From Paraburkholderia heleia NBRC 101817 (GTDB taxonomy: Bacteria > Pseudomonadota > Gammaproteobacteria > Burkholderiales > Burkholderiaceae), in the NCBI RefSeq assembly GCF_000739775.1, contig NZ_BBJH01000026.1, positions 62,001 through 126,000 on the forward strand: a stretch of DNA of 64,000 bases. Direction: 5' to 3'. Below, one piece after another: positions 34,342 to 41,704 of this stretch. A program made the position numbers and the translations under genes. Below the pieces are notes generated by a model. That model was not told where the DNA came from. It worked only from the letters and a program-made list of their open reading frames with translations, and searched no databases. The number at the start of each line of letters is the position of its first letter. The first letter of the stretch is position 1.

Positions 34342-36426
34342 CTACTGCGATTCACCGCGCGCGTGCGTCGTGATCTGCACGAAATCGGCAACGATGTGCG
34401 CTGTGCCGTAGTGCGCTTGCATCTGCTTCAACTGCTGTTCCACCGCCGCCAGATAGGCCGCGCGAGACTCCGAAGCCGGACGCAGCCCATCGAACAACGG
34501 CGCCGGCGTAATCAGCAGAACGATCATCTCCGTGCCGAACGGTTTGTCCACGAGCCAGTATCCCGATCCTCCAACCGTCGCCGAGAACCCGGGCGGCGCC
34601 TGGTTGTCGCGCTCGACATTGCTGGGAACAAGATGGACGACACTCCCGTCGAGTGCGAAATAATCCACGTTGACGTATGAATCGTAATGCGGCGTGGTGA
34701 TATCGACGATGAGCGGCATGCCCTGCGTCAGGCGCGCGTCGAGGGGCCGGGTATGGATCGCCGCACCGCCGCCCGCCAGATGGTTGGCGCGCCAATACGG
34801 CGCGAATGCGCTCACGACTTCGCAGTTGTGGTTCTCCACCGCAGTCACGTCGAGTTTCGCGGCTTGCCCGCCGGGCGTTTGCGCGAGCGCGTCGCGAATG
34901 TGCGCCATGTTCTCGCCCGTATTGGCAAAGCCACGCACCTGGACCACGTGCCCGGGTAGCGACGCGGCAAGCGCCGAGCACGGAATACGCGCGAGCGTCG
35001 CGTTCAGCGCAGCGATCGACGCCGCGTCGGCCACCGGCGCGCTCGATGCGGGAACCGCTACAGGCACGCTCGCGACGACCGCTGCTGGCGCCACAGCGAG
35101 CGCCGGCGAGGCCGGCGTCTCCGAAACTGCCTTCGGCGCACTGGCGGACACCATGGCGACCGTCGAGGGTCTTGCGCCCGTTTGCCCATGTCCGGAAAGC
35201 ACTCGATACCCGACCCATAGCCCGGCAGCGACGACGGCTGCCCCCACGCCAATGGCGCCAACCCGGGCGCCCGGGAAAGCAGGTGCATGCGTGAGCACGC
35301 CCATGCCCTCGAGAAACTGATTGACGCTCGCCGTGCGCGAGGCACGGTCAAACGAAAGCGCCGCGCTCAAGGTGCGCCATTGACCGCGATCGAGGCCCGG
35401 CGGCCGCTCGGCGCGCATCTTGTCGCTGCGAGCCTGGGTGGCCGATTTGCGGTTGAACGGATGCTTGCCCGTCAACAGTTCGTAGGTCACACAGGCAAGT
35501 GCATAGACATCGTCGCGCGGATCCGGCTCGCGATGCTCGAACATCTCCGGGCTTGCATAGGCGGGCGTAATGCCACCGAGCGTCGCGGGATCGAACACGG
35601 TGACGTCGGGATCTTCTTCGGGCCGCTGGAACACGCGCGCAATACCGAAGTCGATCACCTTCACATCGCCGCCATCAGTGAGGAATACGTTGGCCGGCTT
35701 GAAGTCGCAATGCACGAAGCCGCGCTCATGCGCATAGGCCAGCGCCTGCCCCATCCCGGCAATGATGGGCCGGGCCTTTTCGAATGGCATACCGGCAAAG
35801 CCCGGCGCACGCAGCAGCTTGCTGAGCGGCTTGCCCGACAGATATTCCATCGTGAGGTAGACAAGCGGCCCGTCGCGGTCGAAGTCGTACACTGTGACGA
35901 TATTGCGGTGCGCGAGCGTCTGCGCCTTGCGAGCCTCGCGCTGCAGTGCGATCAGCGACGTCGGCTGGCCGCGGAACTGCACGTTCAACACCTTGATCGC
36001 GATATAAGGTTTGCGGTCCGAAGCTTCCAGCTTGCGCAAATCGAGTGCCTTGTAGACGGTGCCCATGCCGCCCACACCCAGACATTCCTCGAGCACGAAG
36101 CGGCCGTTGAGCGTGTCGCCGATCCCCTTCACGTGTTCCGCGTCGTCGCTCGTGGTGGCGGAACGCGCGGCGGCAAGGGCTTCGTGAATGCGAGTGGAGT
36201 CGTCCACCGCCTCCGCGTTGTCCTGGCGATGTTCGATGCGGCGCAGGACCTCTGCATACACGGCATCAGGCAGCGGATGGACGGTTTGCGTCGCGTCCAC
36301 CGCTTCGCGCAAACGAGCGCAATTGGCCGCGTCGACCGCGAGCACGTGGTCGATCTCGGCGAAGAACGCCTCGCGTGAGAGCGCCCCGCTCTGGAATGTC
36401 TGGATCAGCTGCGCAAGGCTCATCAT
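34342..36426 (-). CDS. Membrane Ser/Thr protein kinase with DUF4384-like C-terminus
   Basis: A 694-residue kinase. A helical N-terminal domain of about 100 residues is followed by the kinase: Gly-rich loop LGVGGMG (116-122), ATP Lys in IAIKVLN (145), catalytic loop HCDFKPANV (239-247), DFG (259-261) and TPAYASPEM. The catalytic HRD is HCD, so this is a non-RD kinase. A membrane segment lies at about 390-410. The periplasmic part ends in a DUF4384-like domain (LIVDITTPHYDSYVNVDYFA). It is upstream of, and divergent from, the peptide genes. It probably works with the PP2C phosphatase and FHA protein of the export locus; that link is inference. Confidence 0.92.
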   Translation of the reverse strand: MMSLAQLIQTFQSGALSREAFFAEIDHVLAVDAANCARLREAVDATQTVHPLPDAVYAEVLRRIEHRQDNAEAVDDSTRIHEALAAARSATTSDDAEHVKGIGDTLNGRFVLEECLGVGGMGTVYKALDLRKLEASDRKPYIAIKVLNVQFRGQPTSLIALQREARKAQTLAHRNIVTVYDFDRDGPLVYLTMEYLSGKPLSKLLRAPGFAGMPFEKARPIIAGMGQALAYAHERGFVHCDFKPANVFLTDGGDVKVIDFGIARVFQRPEEDPDVTVFDPATLGGITPAYASPEMFEHREPDPRDDVYALACVTYELLTGKHPFNRKSATQARSDKMRAERPPGLDRGQWRTLSAALSFDRASRTASVNQFLEGMGVLTHAPAFPGARVGAIGVGAAVVAAGLWVGYRVLSGHGQTGARPSTVAMVSASAPKAVSETPASPALAVAPAAVVASVPVAVPASSAPVADAASIAALNATLARIPCSALAASLPGHVVQVRGFANTGENMAHIRDALAQTPGGQAAKLDVTAVENHNCEVVSAFAPYWRANHLAGGGAAIHTRPLDARLTQGMPLIVDITTPHYDSYVNVDYFALDGSVVHLVPSNVERDNQAPPGFSATVGGSGYWLVDKPFGTEMIVLLITPAPLFDGLRPASESRAAYLAAVEQQLKQMQAHYGTAHIVADFVQITTHARGESQ

Positions 36427-36749
36427 TCGTATGCCTTCAACTCAGCTTCAGGATGGCCGAGGCGCTTTGCGTCACACGTTCCCGGCGCACGATCGCGCCC
36501 GCGTGTGGCGGCTGCCGCGATCCCCGTCGAGTCCGCTGCAGCGCGGTCTCGTCATCTTTAAAGCATACAGAGTCGCCGCCGGATCTGCGCGCACCGTGAT
36601 CTCAGCCGGCGCACGCGCTTGCAACCATGCAACATGGTCTGATGAAAGATTAATCTGCGGCAACGCGCAGTGCAATCGGTGCCTGAACCAGGCATTCCCT
36701 GGCTCGTACGTGTTGCGGCGGATCCAACGGCCTCGCCGCGTGCTGTTGG

Positions 36750-36780
36750 GCTCGCGCCATCAGCGTTTTCGCGCGCGAGC
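36750..36780. promoter_or_regulatory. Candidate activator site upstream of peptide 1
   Basis: GCTCGCGC (36750-36757) and GCGCGAGC (36773-36780) form an inverted repeat with 15 bases between arms. The site is about 90 bases upstream of the sigma-54 promoter. It shares CTCGCGC with the tighter repeat at 39030-39057 before peptide 4. In GC-rich DNA such matches can arise by chance. Confidence 0.3.
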
Positions 36781-36871
36781 GCTGCAACGTCTCCTGCACA
36801 TACCCGGCGGCTTGCCGCAAAGCCCCGTCGCACAAGGCGTCGAGCGGTTCGTGTGGTAAGCGCCCAGCCGC

Positions 36872-36887
36872 TGGCACACCCTGTGCA
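36872..36887 (+). promoter_or_regulatory. Sigma-54 promoter of peptide 1
   Basis: TGGCACACCCTGTGCA matches TGGCAC(G/A)-N4-TTGCA with exact GG-N10-GC spacing. One -12 base differs (GTGC for TTGC). The expected start point is about 12 bases downstream, some 60 bases before the peptide 1 ATG. Confidence 0.75.
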
Positions 36888-36961
36888 TTAAGAGGTGCGA
36901 GCCCGCAAGATACTGCAGCTCAATTGCCAACTACCCTGTACTGCCCTTCTGGAGAACTGTC

Positions 36962-37234
36962 ATGAGCAAGCTGATGATCGCCGACCTGAGCGTCGCGCAA
37001 GAACTCGACCACCAGGCAATGAGCGCCGTGCGCGGCGGCGGCGGCCTGAGCCTCTGGCCCGGCTACTTCCCGGCGCCGTCGTTCAAGTACGACACGACGA
37101 ACTTCAACGCCCAGCAGTTGATCGGCCAGACGAACACCATCGAGAACAACGTGGGCAACGACGTCGCCTTCGCGCAGAACATCCACGCGACGGTCAACCC
37201 GGTGCAGACGGCACACAACACGATCAACTTCTGA
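36962..37234 (+). CDS. Double-glycine leader peptide 1 (exported peptide precursor)
   Basis: A 90-residue precursor. The first 26 residues form a leader with LDHQAMSAVRGG at its end, the cleavage site for C39 peptidases. The 64-residue core begins GGLSLWPGYFP and is rich in Asn, Thr, Gln and Val, has no Cys, and ends NTINF. The core is about 70 percent identical by eye to peptide 5 at 50636-50905, sharing QLIGQTNTI, GNDVAF and NPVQTAHNTINF. GGAG precedes the ATG, and a sigma-54 promoter match lies 75 bases upstream. By inference it is secreted by the C39 ABC exporter at 41701-44772. Confidence 0.85.
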   Translation: MSKLMIADLSVAQELDHQAMSAVRGGGGLSLWPGYFPAPSFKYDTTNFNAQQLIGQTNTIENNVGNDVAFAQNIHATVNPVQTAHNTINF

Positions 37235-37247
37235 TCGTCCCGCCGGC

Positions 37248-37261
37248 GGCGCGGCCGCGCC
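37248..37261. repeat. GC palindrome after peptide 1
   Basis: GGCGCGGCCGCGCC is a perfect 14-base palindrome 14 bases past the peptide 1 stop codon. It follows CGCCGGCG, another palindrome. No T-tract follows. It could form a stem that protects or attenuates the peptide 1 message before peptide 2. Confidence 0.4.
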
Positions 37262-37330
37262 CTGCGTTCACTCGCGTGCCGCGCCTGCCCCGGTTCGTCC
37301 GCCCTGTTCATCAGCAACTGGAGGCTCATC

Positions 37331-37603
37331 ATGAGTTCCCTCGTTATCCGCGAACTGGCTCCCGGAACGGCATTAGACCGCCGCGCCATGACAGCCGTAC
37401 GCGGCGGCAACGGCAGTTCCTACGGTGGCTACGGCTCGATTGCCAACATCACCGTCTCGCCGAACATCGTGCAGAACATCTCGCAGGTCCAGGTGGTCGA
37501 CGTCGCCGCGCTCAACAACATCGGTTATATCGGCGCTGGTTTCGGGCCGCTGAATCTCAAGGTCAATCCTTCGCAATACGCGAACACCGGCGTGACGTTC
37601 TAG
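37331..37603 (+). CDS. Double-glycine leader peptide 2
   Basis: A 90-residue precursor with the shared 26-residue leader, ending LDRRAMTAVRGG. The 64-residue core starts NGSSYGGYGS and continues with Val/Asn/Gln-rich sequence (IVQNISQVQVVDVAALNN), ending NTGVTF. There is no Cys. GGAGG precedes the ATG. It lies 96 bases after peptide 1 with no sigma-54 site of its own, so it is probably transcribed from the peptide 1 promoter. The core differs from peptide 1, suggesting diversification of cargo behind a constant leader. Confidence 0.85.
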   Translation: MSSLVIRELAPGTALDRRAMTAVRGGNGSSYGGYGSIANITVSPNIVQNISQVQVVDVAALNNIGYIGAGFGPLNLKVNPSQYANTGVTF

Positions 37604-37624
37604 CCGCCGCAATAAGAGAATGCA

Positions 37625-37646
37625 GACGGCGCCGCGAGGCGCCGTC
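37625..37646 (+). terminator. Hairpin after peptide 2, possible terminator
   Basis: GACGGCGCC-GCGA-GGCGCCGTC is a 9-bp perfect stem with a 4-base loop, 22 bases past the peptide 2 stop. It is followed by CGCTTGTTTG, a weak T-tract. It could terminate or attenuate transcription before peptide 3. Confidence 0.5.
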
Positions 37647-37727
37647 CGCTTGTTTGCGTGCGCCGCGCGCTACCGCCTATACTCAAACGACACCCCACAA
37701 GCCAGATTCGCTCTCGTGGAGCAAACC

Positions 37728-37943
37728 ATGAGCATCATCGTCATCAAGGACCTTCCGGAAAGCGTGGAACTGGACAGGCAGGCTATGGCCGCGATCGTGG
37801 GCGGCGCCCGCGTCGCCTCGCGGCGCACGCTACTCGTGCCGCGGCCGTTCATCGGCGTACGTGTGGAGATCGAAGGCTCGCCCGCCCAGCGAGGGCCGGC
37901 AACCGTCCCCACGGCGCGGCCCCGTCCGACGCTGCTGCGTTGA
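37728..37943 (+). CDS. Double-glycine leader peptide 3
   Basis: A 71-residue precursor with the common 26-residue leader (LDRQAMAAIVGG at the end). The 45-residue core is unlike the others: it is basic and rich in Arg, Pro and Val (ARVASRRTLLVPRPF, ending RPRPTLLR), with no Cys. GGAG precedes the ATG. It converges, 2 bases apart, with the small minus-strand gene ending at 37946. The basic core might be antimicrobial or nucleic-acid binding; this is speculation. Confidence 0.78.
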   Translation: MSIIVIKDLPESVELDRQAMAAIVGGARVASRRTLLVPRPFIGVRVEIEGSPAQRGPATVPTARPRPTLLR

Positions 37944-37945
37944 AT

Positions 37946-38188
37946 TCAAGCAGCGCGCGCAGTCATGGCGGCACGCGTGCTGGCAGGCGGAAATACGCAC
38001 CACGTGCCATCGTCGTGACGGAAGAAGAAGATTGCAATCGTGCGCGCGGGATGCACTGCCTCTACGCAAACATAGCGCAGCCGTTGCTCCTGCGTGCGGC
38101 TGAAGCGCACCACGCGGGCCGGCACGCGCGCGTTGGGTGCGAGCCACTTGTCGACGAGGTTGCGCAACGAAGTTTCAGCGGAATTCAT
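37946..38188 (-). CDS. Small protein, paralogue of 21623-21841
   Basis: An 80-residue protein without signal peptide. The start at 38188 is preferred because GGAGACC precedes it; a longer frame would overlap the LRAT-like gene. Conserved blocks VDKWLAPN, RYVCVEA and FFFRHDDGTWCVFPP are shared with the product of 21623-21841. It lies 56 bases downstream of the LRAT-like gene on the same strand and is probably expressed from the sigma-54 promoter at 38781. Family and function are unknown to me. Confidence 0.72.
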   Translation of the reverse strand: MNSAETSLRNLVDKWLAPNARVPARVVRFSRTQEQRLRYVCVEAVHPARTIAIFFFRHDDGTWCVFPPASTRAAMTARAA

Positions 38189-38244
38189 GATGGTCTCCGA
38201 TACGAGTGGCGATGCGTTTCCTGGGTCTCGACTGGAAATGGCGT

Positions 38245-38712
38245 TCACGCCGCCTGAACGGCGTACGCGTCGCGGCTGGCCTGCATGCGCCGCGCGTGAA
38301 CCAGCGCGCGCACCACGCGCAAGCCGGCCAGCGGGTGGGCAATGCACGTGCGGACCTGGTCGCTGCGGCCCTTGCCGTCCACGCACCAGGTGCAGAAGTG
38401 TTCGCAGTTGTTGCTGAGCAGGCGGTAGCGGTCTTCGCCGAGACGCGAGCGCGCACGCGCCACGGCTTCGCGGCCCACGAAGACCGCGCACGGATGCGCG
38501 ACGACAGTGACTTCGTAGCCGGCCGCGAAACGTTCGAGCGTGACCTCTTCGATCGGACCGCGATGCAGCGACACGCACAAGCCGGCGTAGTGGACGACGC
38601 GCCCACCGCCTGCGTAGATACCGTGATGGCTGTAGCCCGCGCGACGCGATACGAGATGCGCGCCGAGCGGCGGTTCGTCTGCTTGCATCGTCGGTTGGTG
38701 GTCGAGGCTCAT
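38245..38712 (-). CDS. LRAT-like (NlpC/P60 superfamily) cysteine protein
   Basis: A 155-residue protein with the LRAT fold signature: HHGIYAGGGRVVHYAG (His30 and His41) and NCEHFCTWCV with the likely nucleophile Cys103. Members act as thiol acyltransferases, amidases or peptidases. There is no signal peptide. A sigma-54 promoter match lies about 70 bases upstream, and the gene is followed by the small unknown gene at 37946. Its place among exported-peptide genes suggests that it modifies a peptide or the envelope, or that it is a co-regulated effector. These are inferences. Confidence 0.82.
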   Translation of the reverse strand: MSLDHQPTMQADEPPLGAHLVSRRAGYSHHGIYAGGGRVVHYAGLCVSLHRGPIEEVTLERFAAGYEVTVVAHPCAVFVGREAVARARSRLGEDRYRLLSNNCEHFCTWCVDGKGRSDQVRTCIAHPLAGLRVVRALVHARRMQASRDAYAVQAA

Positions 38713-38780
38713 GGCTGCATCCGTCTGGCTGGTTGCCGGCTTCCCATGCTGCTCAACGGTTTGCCGGTTGCCAACTACCC

Positions 38781-38796
38781 TGCATCAGACATGCCA
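38781..38796 (-). promoter_or_regulatory. Sigma-54 promoter of the LRAT-like gene
   Basis: On the minus strand TGGCATGTCTGATGCA matches TGGCAYR-N4-TTGCA with exact GG-N10-GC spacing. One -12 base differs (ATGCA). It lies about 70 bases ahead of the LRAT-like start. Confidence 0.72.
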
Positions 38797-39029
38797 GGCG
38801 GCCGATCACGGTTGAATAAGGCCTGGCGGGAGAATTTGCGTGACGGAGCAGCCCGTGTGTCGGCGGGGCACCAACTCGAATGCTTCGATTGTGTCGGTAC
38901 CGAACCGTCGGTTCGCTGCCAACCCGGCTCACGAAGCGGCATTGCGTATGTGTTGGAGTCCTGATGACGACGGGCAACCAACGTGTTGGCGAGCGCGCGA
39001 CCATTGCGCCGCGGCCGCACGAGACGTGG

Positions 39030-39057
39030 GCACTCGCGCAAGGCGCTGCGCGAGTGC
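39030..39057. promoter_or_regulatory. Candidate enhancer site for sigma-54 activator
   Basis: GCACTCGCGCA-AGGCGC-TGCGCGAGTGC is an inverted repeat with perfect 11-base arms. It lies 63 bases upstream of the peptide 4 sigma-54 promoter, a usual distance for an upstream activating sequence. It could also serve the divergent promoter. Confidence 0.5.
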
Positions 39058-39119
39058 GGCGCCATGTGGGACAAGCCTCACGGGGATATGGCGCGCGAGC
39101 GCCGCGACGCGCCGAAAAA

Positions 39120-39135
39120 TGGCATGCTGCTTGCG
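39120..39135 (+). promoter_or_regulatory. Sigma-54 promoter of peptide 4 and the phosphatase
   Basis: TGGCATGCTGCTTGCG is a near-perfect match to TGGCAYR-N4-TTGCW with exact spacing. The start point should lie near 39147, about 43 bases before the peptide 4 ATG. It is the best of the four sites. Confidence 0.82.
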
Positions 39136-39189
39136 AGATACGGTCGGAACGCCGCGCGCCTGCGGCCATCATCTTGACGGAGACCTGTC

Positions 39190-39483
39190 ATGACCTCGCT
39201 CGCCATCACCGACCTTCACCTGCAATGCGATCTCGACCGCAAGGCCATGTCGTTCATCCGGGGCGCGGGCGCGCCGTGGGTATTCGGCTGGATACAGCCT
39301 TACGAGCCCGCGCAGCCTTCGCCGCTCGGCCCCGTCATCAACCTTTACCAGACCAACAACACGTTCTACGCGAATCAGGTCGTCAATCAGTACCAGACGC
39401 TTGACGTGACCAATTCGGCGTCGAACTCGAACGTGACGGTGAGCGTGGGCCAGAACGGCAGGAATAACGGACTCGTCGCGTAG
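39190..39483 (+). CDS. Double-glycine-type leader peptide 4 (GA site)
   Basis: A 97-residue precursor. The leader aligns with the other peptides and is again 26 residues, but ends LDRKAMSFIRGA, with Gly-Ala in place of Gly-Gly; C39 peptidases accept this. The 71-residue core starts GAPWVFGWIQPYEPA and continues with Asn/Gln/Thr/Ser/Val-rich sequence (NQVVNQYQTLDVTNSASNSN). The single Cys is in the leader. A sigma-54 promoter match lies 55 bases upstream. The PP2C phosphatase gene begins 17 bases after its stop, so the two form an operon. Confidence 0.83.
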   Translation: MTSLAITDLHLQCDLDRKAMSFIRGAGAPWVFGWIQPYEPAQPSPLGPVINLYQTNNTFYANQVVNQYQTLDVTNSASNSNVTVSVGQNGRNNGLVA

Positions 39484-39500
39484 CCTATGGGGGCTCGATC

Positions 39501-40271
39501 GTGACAGGCGGAATGTTATGGAGCTCGGCATCGCGTACGGACGTAGGCCGTGTGCGGGCGCTCAACGAAGATGCGTGTCTCGATCTGCCCCAGAAGGGCC
39601 TGTGGGCAGTGGCCGACGGCATGGGCGGGCACACGGCGGGCGATCTCGCCAGTGGCATGATCGTGCGCGCGCTCGGGGGCTTTGCCGTGCCCAACACGCT
39701 CACCAGCTTTACGGCCACCGCGCGCGGCACGCTGCAGACGGTGAATCACCAGTTGCGCGAAGAAGCGGCGCGGCGCGGGGTTCGCATGATCGGCAGCACC
39801 GTTGCCGTGCTGATGGCGAAGGGACGCGAATTCGGCTGGATTTGGGCGGGCGACAGCCGCATCTATCTGTATCGCGATGCGCAGCTAGAACCGCTCACGA
39901 CCGACCATAGTTACGTGGCGGAATTGCAGGCGCAGGGGCATTTGAGCGCTGAGGCAGCGCGCCACCATCCATCGCAGCATTTGATAACACGGGCCGTCGG
40001 TGCGGCGGACTGGCTCGATCTTGACGAAGGCCGCATCGTCGTGCGCGACGGAGACCTCTTTTTGCTGTGCAGCGACGGCCTGAGCAATGAAGTGCAGGCG
40101 CCTGAGATAGTGCGCGCGCTCGACGGTGGCGACTGTCGGCAGGCTACCGATACTCTCGTTGAGATGGCCTTGCAGGCAGGGGGGCGCGATAACATCACTG
40201 CCGTGGTCGTGAGGGTGGATGATCCGGGGGCGTCGGATCGCACGCTCGTTAATCCTGCTGTTGGGCGGTAG
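39501..40271 (+). CDS. PP2C-family protein Ser/Thr phosphatase
   Basis: A 256-residue soluble phosphatase with all core PP2C motifs: RALNEDACLDL (residues 17-27), VADGMGGHTAGDLASG, AGDSRIYLYRD, LCSDGLSNEV and GGRDNITAVVV. The conserved aspartates that bind two metal ions are present. The GTG at 39501 has GGGGG upstream; an ATG at 39513 is the alternative. It follows peptide 4 in an operon. It should reverse kinase-dependent phosphorylation, probably on proteins of the peptide export locus such as the FHA protein or activator. Confidence 0.92.
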   Translation: MTGGMLWSSASRTDVGRVRALNEDACLDLPQKGLWAVADGMGGHTAGDLASGMIVRALGGFAVPNTLTSFTATARGTLQTVNHQLREEAARRGVRMIGSTVAVLMAKGREFGWIWAGDSRIYLYRDAQLEPLTTDHSYVAELQAQGHLSAEAARHHPSQHLITRAVGAADWLDLDEGRIVVRDGDLFLLCSDGLSNEVQAPEIVRALDGGDCRQATDTLVEMALQAGGRDNITAVVVRVDDPGASDRTLVNPAVGR

Positions 40272-40384
40272 GTTTTGATTTTTTGTGCTTTTGGCCTTTC
40301 CTTGTGTTCGTGTCGGGACGCGAATTCAAGAAAAGCCCAAACCGCGGAGGAACCGCAAAAAACACCCAAACGAAGACCAGCTCT

Positions 40385-41704
40385 TCAAGATTGCTTCTCG
40401 TGATTCACCTTCTCGGCATGCCGAAAATCCTTCGAGTGAATCCCATGCTTCTTGAGCAGCATCTGCAAATGCGACCGATTCATATCACAGCGCCTCGCAA
40501 GCTCCGCCACCGTCCCTCCCGTTTCCTGCAACCCACGCTCGAGAAACGCCCGCTCGGCTTCATCGCTCGCAGCGCGCTTGGCATCGCTAAGCGACAGCGG
40601 CGCGCCGGCCGCCTCAGCCTCCACCACCCGCAACGCCAGCGCAGCAGGCTTAGGCCGAATATCGTCGGGCAGATGTTCGATATCGGCCGTCTCACCCGCA
40701 AGGCACGAAAGCCGATAAACCAGATTGCGCAGCTCGCGAATATTCCCCGGATAAGCATACGTCAGCAGGAAATCACGCAGCTTGGGCGTGAGCTTCACAG
40801 GCCGGCGTTTAAGCTGCCCGGCAGCCTCATCGCCGAAATAGGCAATGAGCAGCGGAATTTCGTCGTTGCGCTCACGCAGCGCAGGCAGCGTGACATGAAT
40901 CACGCTTAGCCGGTAAAAAAGATCCTCGCGAAATTGCCCCTGCGCCGCGAGTTCGCGCAGGTTTCGATTCGTCGCGGCAACAATGCGCGTGTCGACCCCA
41001 ATAGGTTCGTCTGAGCCCACGCGCTGAATCTCGTGCGATTCGAGCACACGCAGCAGCTTCACCTGCCCCTGCAGCGGCAACTCGCCGATCTCGTCCAGAA
41101 AGATCGTCCCCGTATGCGCGCTTTCGAACTTCCCTTTGCGATCGCTCGACGCCCCTGTGAACGCCCCTCTGCGATGCCCAAACAGCTCCGACTCGAGCAG
41201 GTTCTCAGGGATCGCGCCACAATTCACCGAGATGTATGGTCGGTCGGCGCGTACGCCGTTGGCGTGAATCACCTTTGCCATCAATTCCTTGCCCGTCCCG
41301 CTTTCGCCGTCGATCAGCACAGGCAAGTCGGTGGGCGCCGCCTTCTCCGCGATCTCCAGCGCGGCGAGCAGCTTCGGGTTGTCGCCGAATATGCCTTCGA
41401 ATATGAAGCTGCGCTCCATCAACGCCTCGCGCCGCCGGTGTGCGCTGGCCGTGAGGGCGTCCGGCCTTGCCAAGGCATCGAGCGTTTCGGGCGCCTCGGC
41501 CGCCGCTTCGACGAAGCGCTCCTTGCGCGAGAGTTGCATGACCTCGTCGCGCAGTGCGTTCGACTGGCTCAAGAGCTTTTCGATGTCGGTGCGCTCGAGC
41601 CGCGGTGCCCAGCGCAGCGTAGAACGCAGGATCTCGATCTTCTCGAGCAGTCCGGCATACGACACAACCGAGCTGCCGAATCCGTGCGGGTCGAAGAGTT
41701 TCAT
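40385..41704 (-). CDS. Sigma-54-dependent transcriptional activator
   Basis: A 439-residue bacterial enhancer-binding protein. The N-terminal 105 residues are not a response-regulator receiver or GAF domain that I recognise. The AAA+ core has Walker A GESGTGKE, the sigma-54 contact loop ESELFGHRRGAFTGA, and Walker B TIFLDEIGELP. A Fis-type helix-turn-helix lies at the C-terminus (TVAELARRCDMNRSHLQMLLKK). The start at 41704 overlaps the ABC exporter stop by 4 bases. It probably activates the four sigma-54 promoters of this locus, including that of its own operon. Confidence 0.94.
   Translation of the reverse strand: MKLFDPHGFGSSVVSYAGLLEKIEILRSTLRWAPRLERTDIEKLLSQSNALRDEVMQLSRKERFVEAAAEAPETLDALARPDALTASAHRRREALMERSFIFEGIFGDNPKLLAALEIAEKAAPTDLPVLIDGESGTGKELMAKVIHANGVRADRPYISVNCGAIPENLLESELFGHRRGAFTGASSDRKGKFESAHTGTIFLDEIGELPLQGQVKLLRVLESHEIQRVGSDEPIGVDTRIVAATNRNLRELAAQGQFREDLFYRLSVIHVTLPALRERNDEIPLLIAYFGDEAAGQLKRRPVKLTPKLRDFLLTYAYPGNIRELRNLVYRLSCLAGETADIEHLPDDIRPKPAALALRVVEAEAAGAPLSLSDAKRAASDEAERAFLERGLQETGGTVAELARRCDMNRSHLQMLLKKHGIHSKDFRHAEKVNHEKQS

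Larger units (their letters stand above)
36427..36961. other. Regulatory region between kinase and peptide 1
   Basis: This 535-base gap separates the divergent kinase and peptide 1 genes. It holds a sigma-54 promoter match at 36872-36887 and a loose inverted repeat at 36750-36780 that could bind the activator. Arg-rich frames across it look like shadows. No gene is supported. Confidence 0.6.
38713..39189. other. Bidirectional sigma-54 control region
   Basis: This 477-base gap lies between the divergent LRAT-like and peptide 4 genes. It has a sigma-54 promoter match at each end (38781-38796 minus, 39120-39135 plus), a perfect 11-bp-arm inverted repeat at 39030-39057 and a palindrome CCAACGTGTTGG at 38978-38989. 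No gene is supported. Confidence 0.65.

Noticed and set aside
36962..37234. Reading the leader peptides as lantibiotic or other Cys-based precursors
   Set aside because: The cores contain no Cys and there is no LanM, LanB/C, radical SAM or YcaO gene nearby.
38753..39172. Minus-strand open frame of 139 codons between the LRAT-like and peptide 4 genes
   Set aside because: Arg/Ala-rich shadow composition, overlaps two sigma-54 sites and the inverted repeat, no family signal.
40272..40384. Bidirectional terminator between phosphatase and activator genes
   Set aside because: Only a 4-bp stem (GCGG/CCGC) near short A runs; too weak to call.
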